64,000 nucleotides of DNA. Source: Yponomeuta sedellus (Eukaryota; Arthropoda; Insecta; Lepidoptera; Yponomeutidae). This document shows positions 11,601-23,051 of this stretch, piece after piece. The stretch spans positions 11,494,527 to 11,558,526 of the forward strand of contig OW203726.1 of NCBI GenBank assembly GCA_934045075.1, read 5' to 3'. The notes below the pieces were generated by a model. That model saw only the letters and a list, made by a program, of their open reading frames with translations. It was not told where the DNA came from and searched no databases. How positions within the stretch are numbered: the stretch's first letter is position 1; every line of letters starts with the position of its first letter. The translations under genes were made by a program, and so were the position numbers.

Positions 11601-14600
11601 CGACGTGACCATTTCTCACCTAACTCGCGTTAAATCGTAATCAATATGTATAATAAAGCAAATTTTCAATCATCACGGTGCTTAGACGGATGACGAAAAC
11701 ACTGCATCAACACCGCAGTTATGTGGAGCAACATTTTTTTTGCAATAATTGTGCTTATCAAATCATCCTACGACACATACAATTATACATAACCTTCAGT
11801 TTAGCCGTCATAGTAACTCACAATATTATCCATGCGACAAACCGATGCTTCACAAAAATTAACTGAGTGTGGATGCAACACAAGGTTTCCACATTGGTGT
11901 CAGCTCATCTAATGTCTGACTACGTTACAAGGCGACGTGCGAGCGGCACGATTTCAGTCTAAAAGAGTTTGAGTTGTAATGCGAGTGCGAAAAAAGACTC
12001 TGCCCTTGATGGTGACGGCCCGTCCGTTGTCGCCTGAGCTTTACCTGGTATTCTCTAATGTTATAGGTCTAAGGATTACTTTAAATTGAAATAGTGCCTA
12101 CACACGTCGCCGGTAATGTGGTCAGTTCTGTAAACAGGGTTTAGTGCCAGCTCCTGACCACGCAGTGCTAGTGGCCACGACGCTGGTAGAGTCTAAGACA
12201 TAATTTTAAAGCCGGGTTTTTTCGGGCAGGTCGCGCGACAGGCGCCGGTCGCGGTCGCGCCGCCGCAGCAGTCGAGACCGCCGGTCGCCAGTGAGGCGGT
12301 CGCGAGACCGTCGCTCCAGGGAGAGGCGTACTGACAGGGCCTCTGTTGACCGATCCAGGTTAGTTATGCGGTAATTAGTCCCCCTAACGCTACGTGGTAA
12401 GATACGTTAGCTATTATTAAGATGTAGGTCATTGTAAATTGACAGTAGCTAGATAGCTTGACAGAGAGAGATACTTTATTGTGCATAAAAAGGACAAAGA
12501 GGTCCTTTTTTAATATACGTATTACTAAAAGTGATATCTTCTAGAACCTCATACCGAAGCTACTTTGAGGCTAGTGACAATTCTCCTTTCGGGACACGTG
12601 TCCTAACATCTCTGATTAACAGGTTCTGAAATTCACACTGTGTTTATTTTACGTACTCGTCACTTTGGTCACTTCCTGAAGACATTCACTTCCTCAAATT
12701 CCCACTTTCATGCAATACCTCCTTCCTCAAATTCCAAATTTTTCAGAATACTCACTCACATACTTACGATGCTAATAATATACATCCTCTTTATGCCTAA
12801 TACAATGATAACTGACCACTTTAGATAAAATGTCACTTAGGGGTGTGTATTTCTTTACCTACTGTTTTACATATTTATATTGAATTATCAAAAAGTGGAA
12901 ATTTTAGGAAATGGTATTTATAAGCATTATCAAGTGTGTCCATAAAATCAGCGCTTTTAGTTAAACAAATTTGAACCAAGTAAATATGAGTTGATATACC
13001 ATTTACTATAATTATTTCCATCCATAATTTATTTGCGTGTCTTTTCTAGGGACAGGAGGTCAAGAGATCGTGTAAAGGAGCGAAGATCGAGGGACAGGCG
13101 TTCCAGCCATCGTCGGTCCAGTGATCTTATAAAGGAGCGCTTGGAGAAGTCTGTGTCCATCCCACGAAAAGGTAATTATCGGATTTCGTCGAATGTCATG
13201 TATAACTGTTGTGTTTCGAATTGAATATCTGATCATTATATTTTACGACTATCTTAAGAAAAAGCTTGCTTCATCAGTGTATGTTATTTTTTTTATGTAG
13301 CCTATGAACGTCACACTGCAGAGCACAGGCTTTCACTCAGAGAGAGACTTTAAGCTTAATTACCACGCGTGCCCACAGCAGGTTTGCAATTTTAAGCGTT
13401 GAGGTATATGAACAGCTTAAACACTCAGGTTTTTTAATGTAGGTATAGCGATGTTTTCCTTCACCGTTAGCGAGTGGTATTGCTTCTGCAACTTCACAAA
13501 TATACGTAATTTGAAAAACAAAGTCTTTGGTACATGCCCGCACTGGTAAACGAACCTGGGTCTCTCGTTTCCGAGTCCACTGGTCTACCCACTGGGATAA
13601 TAATACATAATTAATTTTAACATTACTTGGTTGAGCTACCACCGCTTTATTAAGATAAATGGAGCGGTGATAGCTCAAGCAAGTAATGTTAAAATTTATT
13701 ATTGTTATTGTACATTTTCAAGAAACACCTTAATATTATCTTTGACTTTTGCATAGACAAATTAATAATTCTTTAAACAGCCTTCTCGTTTGCAGAAAAT
13801 CTTGAGCGAGTTCTTCGTAAGAAGTCGTCTGAGCCACGAGCTGATCCCAAGCCGCGTTCCAAAGACCGCGAGATCTCCGTCTCTAGCCGGGAATCGTCCG
13901 TCGCTAAAGACAAAGACACTACCCAAAACAACGTAGACTCTAAACCAGCCCAGTCATCTGATGACGAAAGGGATGACTTCCTCCCCATACCCTTCTTTAA
14001 AGAACACTCCAAGAGTCTCTCTCGTACGCCCTCGCCTTTCCTCAGGAAACACGAAATAGAATCGATTAAGAAGTCCGATAAGTCGGGCGACGAGGCTTCG
14101 GTGAAGGAACCACCAGCTCAGAAGGAGTCCAAGCGAGAGGAGAAAGTGCAAGACGTCAAAAAAACCAAGTCCCGCAAATCTCGGCGCTCCGAATCTGATA
14201 GCGAAAGTAGCGGGGTCGCCAAAGCGAAGAGCAAGGCAAAGCAGAAACGTAAAGAGAAGCAAACCACGAAGAGATCCAAGAAACCCAAGAAAGAGAGTTC
14301 CTCTAGTGACAGTGAGTCGGAAGACTCTTCCTCCAGCGATTCTGAGGAAGAGAAGAAGAGAAAGGCCAAGAAGAATACAAAGAAAAAGTTGGCAAAGAAG
14401 TCTAAGAAGAAGCGATCACGTTCGTCGAGTTCTGATTCTAGCTCAGAGGAAGAGGAAGTCAAACCGAAGAAGTCAAAACAAAAGAACATTCCAGATGAAT
14501 CTGACAATGACAAGAAATCCAAAAAGCGACGGGATTCTAGCGTTGACCGCTCTAAAGTTGATAAACCGAAGTCTAAAAAGGCTGATTCCGACGACTCGAA

Positions 14601-15150
14601 TGACGATAGTTCCGACAGTGGCGAAAGGAGTGTTAAGAAAAAAGCGAAACGGGACTCTTCTACATCTCCCGAGAAGGAGCTCAAGCGCACCAAGAAACGG
14701 GAGCTGTCCAAGGACAAAGCTCCTTCGCCTGATGTGAAATCACGCAAAGTGGAAGAAAAATCCAAGAGCAGAAGCACAGATGAGGTGAAATCCAGGCCCG
14801 AGGGCGACAAGAAGGCGAAGAAACGCGAAAAAGAGGAATCCTCTTCCGACAGCGATCAGGTTACCAAGAAAAAGGCCAAGAAGAAGGCAAGCGAATCGGA
14901 CTCCGAGTCGGATAGCGACGAGCCAAAGAAGAAGAAGCACTCTAAGAAACACAAGAAGCACTCCAAGAAGCATAAGAAACACAAAAAACACAAGAAAGGC
15001 TCAAAGAAGAAGGATGACTCTTCCGATAGTGACGAAGCCGAAGAGGAGGAAGAGGAGGGAAAAGCCAATAACGAAGATTTGGAGAAGAAACTCCGCGAGA
15101 GAGCACTCAAGTCTATGAAGAAACAGACCAGTGCCTCAGGCTCTGAGTAG
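5680..15150 (+). CDS. RS-domain (SR-related) nuclear protein, 8 exons
   Basis: Exons by splice sites and phase: 5680-5837 (exon starts at 5663), 6715-6806, 7008-7116, 8271-8402, 10299-10373, 12230-12358, 13050-13171 and 13796-15150. All junctions are GT-AG and keep one frame, giving about 723 residues. The N-terminal 50 residues are acidic. Exons 2-7 encode an Arg/Ser and Arg/Glu domain (RSKSRQRSSRRRS, RERERERERE). The long last exon has an acidic patch, then Lys/Ser/Glu blocks with a KHSKKHKKHSKKHKKHKKH tract and acidic serine clusters (SSDSDEAEEEEEE) that suit casein-kinase-type phosphorylation. This composition is typical of nuclear splicing and speckle proteins. No RRM, zinc finger or kinase domain is visible, so the exact family is not named. 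The ATG at 5680 has a good context, but an upstream coding exon cannot be excluded. Confidence 0.8.
5886..6020 (+). repeat. Interspersed repeat in intron 1 (copy at 59895)
   Basis: The block with GGCGAAAGTTTGTGAGTGTG and GTTAGCTGACAC recurs at 59895-60015 in the same orientation. It is a mobile-repeat family without coding capacity, and its class is uncertain. Confidence 0.65.
6060..6235 (+). repeat. LINE 3' tail in intron 1
   Basis: A GATAAGGCCGCC block, then a T-rich stretch, CAATAAAGTG and a TCTATC repeat. This is the usual layout of a lepidopteran LINE 3' end. A fragment of the same block is at about 19640-19690. Confidence 0.55.
7755..7875. repeat. Fold-back MITE in intron 3
   Basis: GTGCGGAA at 7760 pairs with TTCCGCAC at 7862. 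The inner blocks CGTCATTGCAA and TTGCAATGACAG also pair, around a GC-rich centre. Short, non-coding and palindromic, as in MITEs. Confidence 0.6.
8105..8240. repeat. MITE-like element next to exon 4
   Basis: Ends in AAAAACACT and GAGTCGTGTTTTTA, with internal ATGCAGATTAAA and TTGCCTCTGAG blocks. The same blocks appear at 10855, 17385-17471, 21505-21555 and 62341-62470, defining a small dispersed family. Its right end lies only about 30 bases before the exon 4 acceptor. Confidence 0.5.
8464..8510 (-). repeat. 5S-like SINE short fragment
   Basis: TTAACGTGCCTTGCGAAGCA followed by a CGCTCGAAAAAATGCCACT block matches the middle of the SINE family only. Confidence 0.65.
8511..10298. other. Intron 4 of the RS-domain gene, no gene seen
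   Basis: AT-rich intron sequence. Short open frames here have no recognisable domain. No RNA gene was seen. Confidence 0.6.
10481..10511. repeat. Perfect 13-bp hairpin
   Basis: Arms 10481-10493 and 10499-10511 are exact reverse complements around a 5-base loop. Confidence 0.6.
10613..10844. repeat. MITE with 24-bp terminal inverted repeats
   Basis: The left arm 10613-10636 (starts CTTCGGTGGTACAAGGGC) and right arm 10821-10844 differ at one base. The interior is AT-rich and non-coding. It sits in intron 5 of the RS-domain gene. Confidence 0.75.
10845..12229. other. Rest of intron 5, no gene seen
   Basis: Apart from a fragment of the 8105-type MITE near 10855, no structure was recognised. 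The short ORF near 11678 has no domain signature. Confidence 0.55.
13350..13707 (-). repeat. tRNA-like SINE with an inverted-repeat end
   Basis: The minus strand carries a tRNA-like head (CCCAGTGGGTAGACCAGTGG, with a B-box-like AGGTTCGTTT) and the lepidopteran SINE body block GGTGAAGGAAAACATCGC. A 45-bp imperfect inverted repeat flanks it at about 13603-13649 and 13661-13707, each arm carrying a second tRNA-like A-box (GGTAGCTCAA / GATAGCTCAA). It lies in intron 7 of the RS-domain gene. Confidence 0.65.
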
Positions 15151-15311
15151 ACAGGTACTTACAGCATGCTTGTCATTAAGTCAATGAATTCCTTGTTCGT
15201 AGTGCTCTTTATGAACGGAGTTGTATGAGTTTTCATAGGTATGCACCACTTTAACGCGTGAAAGGCAATGTTTCTTTTTAAGATTTTGTGTATGTCACAT
15301 TATTCATAGTT

Positions 15312-15317
15312 AATAAA
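15312..15317 (+). promoter_or_regulatory. Poly(A) signal of the RS-domain gene
   Basis: AATAAA lies 162 bases after the stop codon, in sense orientation, and is the first such hexamer downstream. Confidence 0.65.
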
Positions 15318-16314
15318 TTTTAATGATATGCAAGTTTGGCTGTTTTAATTAAACACAATCCTGGTTAAACTTACAGCAGCTATCCTAGTTTCAACACATC
15401 ATCGACATCATCCGCTTTTTAATTAACCAAGGCTCACCAAAATGAGACAAAGCTAAAACCGCGTGCATGCAAGGCAAGTTGTTGAAAAGTGGTTCCTAAT
15501 CTGTGAGGCTGGAGGGCCTGCAGCTGTAGGAAAGCCATGTGCGGTATACTTGCTTTTTTTGCATTATTTCGGTAATGCGAAATCTAAGAAACAGCTTTTT
15601 CAGTATCGATAAATTAAGCCACTTCAGTTCAGTAGCGATACTCATAAACTGTCTTCCTGACAAATAAAATGGTTGACAAAAAGTTAGGAACTACTGCTGA
15701 ACAAAACTGATTATAATATAGTCAGTTTTGTTCAGTATGAATTCTCATAAATCCTTTACCTATTTCAGTTATTCAACAGTCATGTGACATAATGCAAGAA
15801 CGTTTTACCCAACATCCTTGGACCTATGCCATATTTTTACCTCTTGGTATACGAAAACCAAATGTAGCTTAATCTTCTATACTCTTCGTTTTCTTGTTTG
15901 TAGCTGTAACATATGCCGTAAACTCTTATAAAAATATATTATGTTCAATTGAGTTAAGCGACATAAAACTGCATAACACAACGTCTAATGAAATAAAATG
16001 AAATGTCAATTAATGCACGTATTTTTTAGAGCTGTTTCCACCTTTATTTTATGACTATAAATAAAAAAAAAACTAAATTTTTCTGAAATTTCAATCTTTA
16101 AATTGCTCTCCTTAACATTTTTCCACCTTTATTTTATGACTATAAATAAAAAAAAATCTAAATTTTTCTGAAATTTCAATCTTTAAATTGCTCTCCTTAA
16201 CATTTGGTTTTTGTCGCTTATACCCTACCCTTTTAACCTGGATATAATTACAGCGTGTCGCATTCGCTGCCGTTGCGCCCAAAATTAAAACAACACGCTT
16301 TCATAACTTAATAA
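15318..16314. other. Intergenic space between convergent genes
   Basis: No gene was seen. It contains a perfect 14-bp hairpin (15697-15710 with 15722-15735) and the tandem repeat listed next. Confidence 0.6.
16036..16205. repeat. 85-bp tandem duplication
   Basis: 16036-16120 and 16121-16205 are near-identical direct repeats beginning TTCCACCTTTATTTTATGAC, differing only in an A run and one or two bases. Recent local duplication, non-coding. Confidence 0.9.
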
Positions 16315-16320
16315 TTTATT
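16315..16320 (-). promoter_or_regulatory. Poly(A) signal of the Gly/Tyr-rich gene
   Basis: AATAAA on the minus strand about 155 bases past the stop codon at 16474. Confidence 0.6.
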
Positions 16321-16473
16321 ACAGAAACATGCGTAATATTTGTCACGCCATCATTCAATAAATTAACTTTGGGAGATATACTTTGGTCACTTAAAAATAG
16401 TTAAGATCATAGAACATTCTGTAGAGAGTTATTACATCGACGAGTGTATGGTACAATAGCTCCAGGTACAAAA

Positions 16474-19400
16474 TTATCTTCTAGAATACCCCCTGTATCC
16501 AGTCACTAGACTAGGAGTTATCCCGTTGCGGTATATGTTACCGTAGCCGGAAAACCCACTGGGTCTCGCGTAATAGCCGTAGCCTAAGTGGTTGCCACCT
16601 GGGTAGTAGTTACCGTTTCCATAGTAAGAGTTGAGTCCGCCGTTGCCGCCATACCCGCCGTACCCTCCGTATCCGCCGCTTGTATAGCCTCCATAGCCCC
16701 GAGTATACCCGCTGTACCCTGTCGGGTATCCCGCAGATCCGTAATAGCCGTTGTCATAGCTACTGCCATAATTGTTGTACCGATCGTCTATAATTCCATT
16801 ACCTGTAACCCCGTAACCGCTGGCGCCATAGCCCCCGTTGTAGCCTCCCCAATCAGAGTAACGATGAGTGTCTGGAAGTAACAATGGTGAACTTTATGGG
16901 CACGGCCATTTCGAGCGTTGATTGTCGTAGAATGAGGAACTCGTTATAACAAAACGACCTTGTTACGTGTGACCAAAGCTTAAGTGCTATAAATCTAGGA
17001 AGTCCACGTAACAAGAAATTCACATAAGATTATAGTAGTCAGAATATTTTTTTATAAGCATTTCCTCCTTATTTTCTGATATAATTACACCAGTTAATGA
17101 CCCAATTGAGTAATTAATTATGTGTGCGTGACAAAGGAAATAATTCAGCTGTAGCGTTTGAATAATTTTAAACCTTTATTCTTACTATAGAGAGAAGCAC
17201 AGAAAAATATGTGTAGAATACCGAATTCTCATACATTTCGCGTTCGCCGTAACGTGAACGTCGCAGATTTATGACGCCAAGATGATGCTGAATAGGCGCC
17301 TCTTGAACTTTAACCCAAGGGAGCTCTAACTTTTAGAGCTCCCTTTTAGGGTCTCTGCATTGAATCGGTAAAAATGTTTCTTCTAAAACACTCCTCAGAG
17401 GCAGTTTAAATAATCTGTGATCACGTCTTTCCTTACGACTGAATATTTAAACTGCATTTGAGGAGTGTTTTAAGAACTGTTGTTTTGATAAAACTGTGTG
17501 TAAAATGTAATAAATAGAACCTCGTCTCGTCACAGTGTCTGTTATTCAGCTCCTCTGAAACGGATTGTTTCTTCAATGGTTTGTATTTGGTGGGTCTGAG
17601 AATAGGTCGTAGGTACGCTAATTTAAAATGGCAAAACAAAGTTTGCCGGATCAGATAGTTAATGTAGGTGAATGAAGTGTAAACTTACAAGAGCTGGCAG
17701 CGGTGTTGAGATCATCCTGATCATCTTGCCCCGGAGAAACGACAGGGGCAGCCTTCACGGTTTGTTCGGCGGCCGGCGCTGTGCTCACGCATCCCATGAC
17801 CAGCCAAATGAGGGCCAATTCTCGGAGCGCCATCTGCCAATGTTAATTGTTACTAATGAGAGAGGAAGGAAGGAAACTGGCCAAGGTGTGTGATATTTAC
17901 CTACCTTACCTAATTAAAGAGTTGAGTTCCGTAACATACTGTGTATTAATTCATAGTGGCAGTAATTATTTTCATATTTTTACTATAGGGGATTTATTTT
18001 ATTGCAGTGTAACAAGTTTTTCACACAGCAAAGTAGTATTATTTATCGATATCAACCCTTGTATGTCCTCAATGCTGGGACACCGGTCTTCTCCTGCACC
18101 GCAGGATGGTTAGTCCGTACCACGGGGGCCAAGCATTATTTATATTAGTCATTATTTTTTATAGTAATATCCATTATTATTTATTTTATTTAAAGAGCCC
18201 AGTAGGAAAATGTAACCCAGTTAAAGTTAAAGATCTTTATATATAATAGAGTAAAGGCTCTTTGTATAGCGAACTTGATATATGGCCCATAAACTGCCTT
18301 AGACTGCTGTCTTATTACCACGCCCAAAGTCTTGAGTTCGATCCCCAGTGGGGGCCGCCATACATTGTAAAGATAGCCTCAGTCTGATTCTGGTTGTAAT
18401 TCCATGTTTCTAACATACTTGCCTGGTTACCATAGTCATAGACAAATAATTTATCTATGCCATAGCACAGGTTATCGTAATTTGGGACCAGGGACAAGTG
18501 ATTAATGAGCGATGATGGCGAGTGGACAACCAAAATTATTAGTACCTAATTATCATCAGTATAGGAGTCATCGGCCTTGGTCCGATTTAACTGACATCCT
18601 CGTAAGATGCCGTGTCTTCGCTGGGTCTCTTGCCACACTAATGTCTACTGTTTTTTCCTAAGGAATCCCATTGCAATTCAAATGTTGTTTTGACCCTCAA
18701 AGCATAATCGGCATATTGTCGGCGGTTCTCACGCCTCTGTTTTGACCTACAATGCGATGCAATGTTATGTCAGTGATAATGTGGTGTTCACCAATTCATT
18801 ATCACAGCTCAAGGCTCGTGTTTTTTTAGCTCTATGTCATATCTTCCCATAGTATTAGACAAATTCTGTCATGAAACATGATGTCTAAAATAAATAATAT
18901 GCATGGTTTTCACATACTTTAATTTATTTTAGTAGGTGCTCGAAGTGATCACCGACTTTTAATACAATATTCAACACGTTTAGGTAACGATCTTACGATT
19001 GCATTTTGTATGAAAACAATGCATTTTATTCATTTTAGACATCATGTTTTATACAGACATTTACTGCTTAAGACCTACACAATCGATATCTAAATAGAAA
19101 TAGTGTAGGTTTTTTTTTTTCTAAACAACCGGGTTCGATTCCCGAACGGAGTACAGATGTTTTTTAAAATGTATGAATGCAGTTTTTCTAATTATTAAAA
19201 TCGATGACATGGTTCCTCAGAACAGATCTTCGTATGTCTTATAGTTTCAGACTTTCCCATACTGACCGATTTGAATGAGACACCCTGTATATAATATCTT
19301 GGATTCGTATTTCTTGAATACAGGTAAGAGCATAGAAAGAGGAGCCGAGGGAACTAGGAGCGGCAAGTAACTACTTATACCTATAGGGTGGGAATTGAAA

Positions 19401-21856
19401 CCTACCTATGTAAGTGTAGAAAATGATTTACTTTGTGTTGGAATCTTTATTTATAGAATAAGACGAAGAGATCAGTGGCTATTTACCTTTTTTGTATAAC
19501 CTATCTTACAGTTCCAGGGTACCAGACAATCGACAGCACATAAACTTTTACTTGCGAGCACTACTCACTTCCGTTAAGGGAGAATTTTAATTTAAAATGT
19601 ACCTCAACTGTATCTTCTTATTCAGCTGCGATCCTTTTTATGAAGTTTCTTCGGAAGTTCGCTTTTAGCGATAAGACCTTTAATAACAGAACATTGTCTG
19701 TTCCATATTAAGAAAATTTTCTGCTTTGCGACATAATAGAATAGAGATTGTTTTTATCTTACCCCCGGTTTTTCATTGGTATAGGACGCGGGGTGTGACT
19801 AAAAATTATGAAATTACCAAGAAATTGATAAGAAGTTTGCTCTTACGTCTCCGTGTCGTGAGCTCATTCCGACAACGACGGCGCGCATTTTTATTCAAGT
19901 TATCTGCCGGGCTTTGTAAATGGCTTCTACTATTCGCTGTAAATGATCTATTTTTTACCTTAGCTTAGGTACTTACTTTTACGGCTCATCAAATGCTGGG
20001 AGGCTCCGTGACTGAGGTCCAAAATCACCTTATTACTTTTTTTTCTTGCTTCATAGATTTGAATTTATAGTCAATAGGATAATTTCGCAGAGACGAAGGC
20101 AATCTGCATACTTAGGTACATCTAGTTGAGGTACAGAGTAGTTGATGCACGCATAACACTTTGCAAAAAGTGTCTTTACAATCGTTTAAGACCCAAGGCC
20201 GTGAAACTCGGGTAAAGAACTTAAGGCTAGGTAGTAGTAACGCCAAAAACGGCCGGTTATGGCCCTAAATGCTATCTAGAACTAATATGAACCGAAAAAA
20301 TATGAATAGAACTAATTATGAATGTTGTGTGAGCATTCATAATTAGTTTAGGCAACTTCGATCGATTTGATTCACCCTTGTATTAGTCCTCACTGCTGGG
20401 GCACGGGTCTTTTCCTGCATCGCAGGAAGGTTAGGTTAGGTCACTCCACCACTGGAGCCAAGTCCGGGTTTGTGTAGGATTAAAAAGAAGTAAGACAGTG
20501 GCGAGCCTTACAGTCAGAAGTCATCCAGCCACCGGTTAGGCCTCTGACAAGGCTTAACGACTGCCATTACATGACAGCCGGTACCAACGGCTTAACGTGC
20601 CTTGCGAAGCACGGAAGCGCTCGGAAAAATGCCACTAGCGGTAGTCGGTGGACGGTCACCCATCCTGCACCTGACCGCGCCTGTTGTTGTTGAACTCAAG
20701 TGATTGATTCTTTGTCTATGTTGATTCCAATCACTCGGTTCGACTAGGCCACGAGCCCTTCATTGGCTTCATTCAGCGCATTGGCAACATTATAAGCCTG
20801 AAACTGTTATACCTACCTACCTACCCTAAAAAGTGTTTTATAAAAAGGCCGTTGGCTCACCTATATTGTACTGATTGCACTATTGCAAATGCAATCTGTA
20901 AAAAAATATGTTTTTTCGCTTGGTGGCGCTAGTGTTATTCTATGGAGCTCCTTAATTAGCTTCTACATGAAGGTTCCTGTATACGGATTTGCATTGGATT
21001 AGATAAATATAAAACACTTAAAAGCTTGACAAAGGTCGAAAACCCTTTCAAAAACCTATACTATAGTGCGTATGTAAATTCTCTAAACTTTTGTAGCGAT
21101 GGGTTCATAGATAAATAAAAAGTTTTAAATTTGGTTTGTCAAAATTAGGATTAGGATTCCACCTACCCATTGTGATTTCGTAAAGCAAACATTAAGTTTT
21201 GTGGGTACCAGGTACCTACTATGATAGCTGCTTAACCTTAACATTTGAAGCGTGAGTGAGAAATGTTTATTTAAAGTTTATTTATAATCTACGGCGCCAA
21301 AAATTTTCATGTGATTTTAGTCATGAAGTCACCCGGGTACGGAAAGGTTGATGTGCTTTTGGTTGATTGTAGGTAGGTACCTACTATTGATTTTATGGAA
21401 ACAATCACATAAGAGAGTTTTAGTAAAGATGAACATACTTATCAAAACACGATTGTTTTTAAACGCCAAATAAAATAGTCTGCGGGGGAGATTTTCTATC
21501 ACAGATGAAATAAACTGCCTCTGAGGAGTGTTTTAAGGAATCGTGTTTTTTTTAATAAGACCTGAAGTTTTTCCTTGGTTTCTTTTGTAGGTAATCGTAT
21601 TTTAATTCCTTTGTAGGAAACCCTTAATTTCAATTCAGTTGTGGGTATGAAAACCTACATAAAATTAACATTTTAAGGGCTCACTGATTCTATTGAACAT
21701 AAAAAGCGCTACGGCCTCCGCTTTGTGTAAACGATACCAAAACTGTTTACTCACTATAATCAGAGGTTTATTTCACGGCAGCCAAGTCCCGAGTTCCAAG
21801 TAACACAAAGCACACGGAAGACGAGGTGACGCGTGCACAGGGGAGATGCGCTCTGC
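16474..21856 (-). CDS. Secreted Gly/Tyr-rich structural protein, 180 aa
   Basis: Coding exons are 17689-17833 (exon starts at about 17852) and 16474-16871. The phase-1 junction makes TAC, giving 180 residues. A clear signal peptide (MALRELALIWLVMGCVSTAPA) is followed by an acidic linker (PGQDDQDDLN) and then about 120 residues of GYGG/GGYGGYGGYGG-type repeats with many Tyr and Asn. The protein ends with basic GYRGYSRR. There are no cysteines in the repeat region and no Rebers-Riddiford motif. Gly/Tyr-rich secreted proteins of this kind occur in insect cuticle and eggshell; which applies here is not shown. An upstream untranslated exon at about 21755-21856 with a GT donor (GTGAGT at 21749-21754) and a TATA box behind it probably belongs to this gene, giving an intron of about 3.9 kb. 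Confidence 0.7.
17317..17345. repeat. Perfect 12-bp hairpin
   Basis: AAGGGAGCTCTA pairs with TAGAGCTCCCTT around a 5-base loop, inside the coding-exon intron of the Gly/Tyr-rich gene. Confidence 0.6.
17385..17471. repeat. Small MITE with 28-bp inverted repeats
   Basis: Left arm 17385-17412 (AAAACACTCCTCAGAGGCAG...) pairs with the right arm ending at 17471. It belongs to the dispersed AAAACACGATT-type family also seen at 8105, 21505 and 62341. Confidence 0.65.
18044..18135 (-). repeat. 5S-like SINE, 5'-truncated copy
   Basis: Only the 3' tail part is present (CGATATCAACCCTTGTATGT to GGGGGCCAAG). Head-less, tail-retaining copies are expected from LINE-type retroposition. Confidence 0.75.
18310..18520 (+). 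repeat. tRNA-like SINE, head-truncated
   Basis: B-box-like GAGTTCGATCCCCAGTGG and GGGGGCCGCC match the family seen complete at 24822. Confidence 0.6.
18858..19062. repeat. MITE with about 43-bp terminal inverted repeats
   Basis: Both ends carry AACATGATGTCTAAAAT in opposite orientation (left 18858-18903, right 19020-19062). Non-coding interior. Confidence 0.7.
19063..20375. other. Intronic/intergenic stretch, no gene seen
   Basis: Contains an isolated B-box-like CGGGTTCGATTCCCG near 19130, a LINE-tail fragment near 19650 and a hairpin at 20308-20349 (AACTAATTATGAATG and its complement). The ORF at 19726 has no domain signature. Confidence 0.55.
20376..20765 (-). repeat. 5S-like SINE, near full length
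   Basis: Complete body and head in minus orientation, including GGTGACCGTCC and GGCGCGGTCAGG on the minus strand. The tail end is diverged. Confidence 0.8.
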
Positions 21857-21878
21857 GTGCGCCGGCGTGCGCGCAAAA

Positions 21879-21886
21879 CCTTTATA
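21879..21886 (-). promoter_or_regulatory. TATA box candidate
   Basis: TATAAAGG on the minus strand, followed after about 30 bases by a GC-rich exon-like stretch ending in a consensus donor. It is the best core-promoter candidate for the Gly/Tyr-rich gene. The link across the intron is inferred from orientation and from the free acceptor just before that gene's ATG. Confidence 0.5.
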
Positions 21887-22432
21887 CATCGTGGGAGTTT
21901 TTGTCTTCATAATTGACAATGGTCTCTGGGGAGTTAATGAGACTGTTTGTAGGCAAGTCCTTCTGCTGTGGGCCGATGACGCAGTCGCCCAGCACGTAAA
22001 CGCAACTAGAGTCGCTTCTAAGAAAACAAGCGTGTCTATCAGTGTCTTACACACTCGCCGGTAGCACTCAGCTCGGCCTGTGAAGTATCCGACTTAACAG
22101 TCCATTTAACAGGAGAATTTGACCAGAATTTGTCTTCGATGTTGTAATTCCAAATGCACAACCTAAGCTAAAGTCTTAAATGTAGCGTAAAAGTTGAATG
22201 ATTACCTACTCGTGTCGTGCATTGATGGAAGCAAGGGTAGTTTTTTATCTTAATTTAAGGATTTGGTACACAACGTGACCATGTCACCCAAAAACGGTAG
22301 GTAGTTAAATTAATCAGTAATCTGTAGGTTTAACCTTTACCAGTACGTAGGTACTGATTCCAGAAAAACAATAGGTCTAAAACTAATATCCTACCTAGTA
22401 TGTGGTGATCTGAGATTTCCGCACTTAGCCTC

Positions 22433-22799
22433 GATATCAACCCTTTATATGTCCCCACTATTGGGGCACGGGTCTCTTCCTGTATGGTAGGATGGTTAGG
22501 CCATACTCCGCCACGGGGGCCAAGTCCGGGTTGGTGGAGGATTGTAAGAAAGTGGCTTGCCTTACTGTCAGAAGTTATCAAGCCGCCCATAAGTCCTCTG
22601 ACATGGCTTAACAACTGCCATTACATGAGAGCCGGCACCAACGGCTTAACGTGCCTTGCAAAGCACGGAAGCGCTCGGAAAAAATGCTACTAGCGGTAGT
22701 CACGAGATGGTCACCCATCCAGTACCTGACCGCGCCTGTTATTGCTTAACCCAAGTGATTGATTCCAATCACTCGGTACCGCTAGGCCACGAGCGCTTA
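22433..22799 (-). repeat. 5S-like SINE, full length with target-site duplication
   Basis: Flanked by the 12-bp direct repeat gcacttagcctc at 22421-22432 and 22800-22811. Head and tail match the 59003 copy. Confidence 0.88.
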
Positions 22800-22859
22800 G
22801 CACTTAGCCTCATAGTTGGGTTATTATACGTAGCAAGCGCTGAGGTAAGTTAACACTCC

Positions 22860-23045
22860 CCACACCGGGGTTTCCTTATGATGTTTTCCTTGACCCTCGC
22901 GATTGCTATCATGAGTTCACAAATGTACATTAATTATTAAACAGTCATTGGGAAAGTCAATGCCGGCTATATCTGTGCCGGGATTTGAACGCACGACCTC
23001 CCGATTGAGAAGCCGGTGTTTTACCGCGCCGCCGATACCACAGCT
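22860..23045 (-). repeat. tRNA-derived SINE
   Basis: Minus strand: tRNA-like head with A-box-like GGTATCGGCGGCGCGG and B-box-like GTGCGTTCAAATCCC, followed by a body ending in AAGGAAAACATCA, the familiar lepidopteran SINE layout. Confidence 0.75.
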
Positions 23046-23051
23046 GTCTAG

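Noticed and set aside
14118..14810. Minus-strand Ser/Leu-rich ORF
   Set aside because: Antisense shadow of the Lys/Ser/Glu-rich last exon of the RS-domain gene.
21773..22054. 93-codon minus-strand ORF
   Set aside because: No domain or signal peptide; the region is better explained as promoter and untranslated exon.
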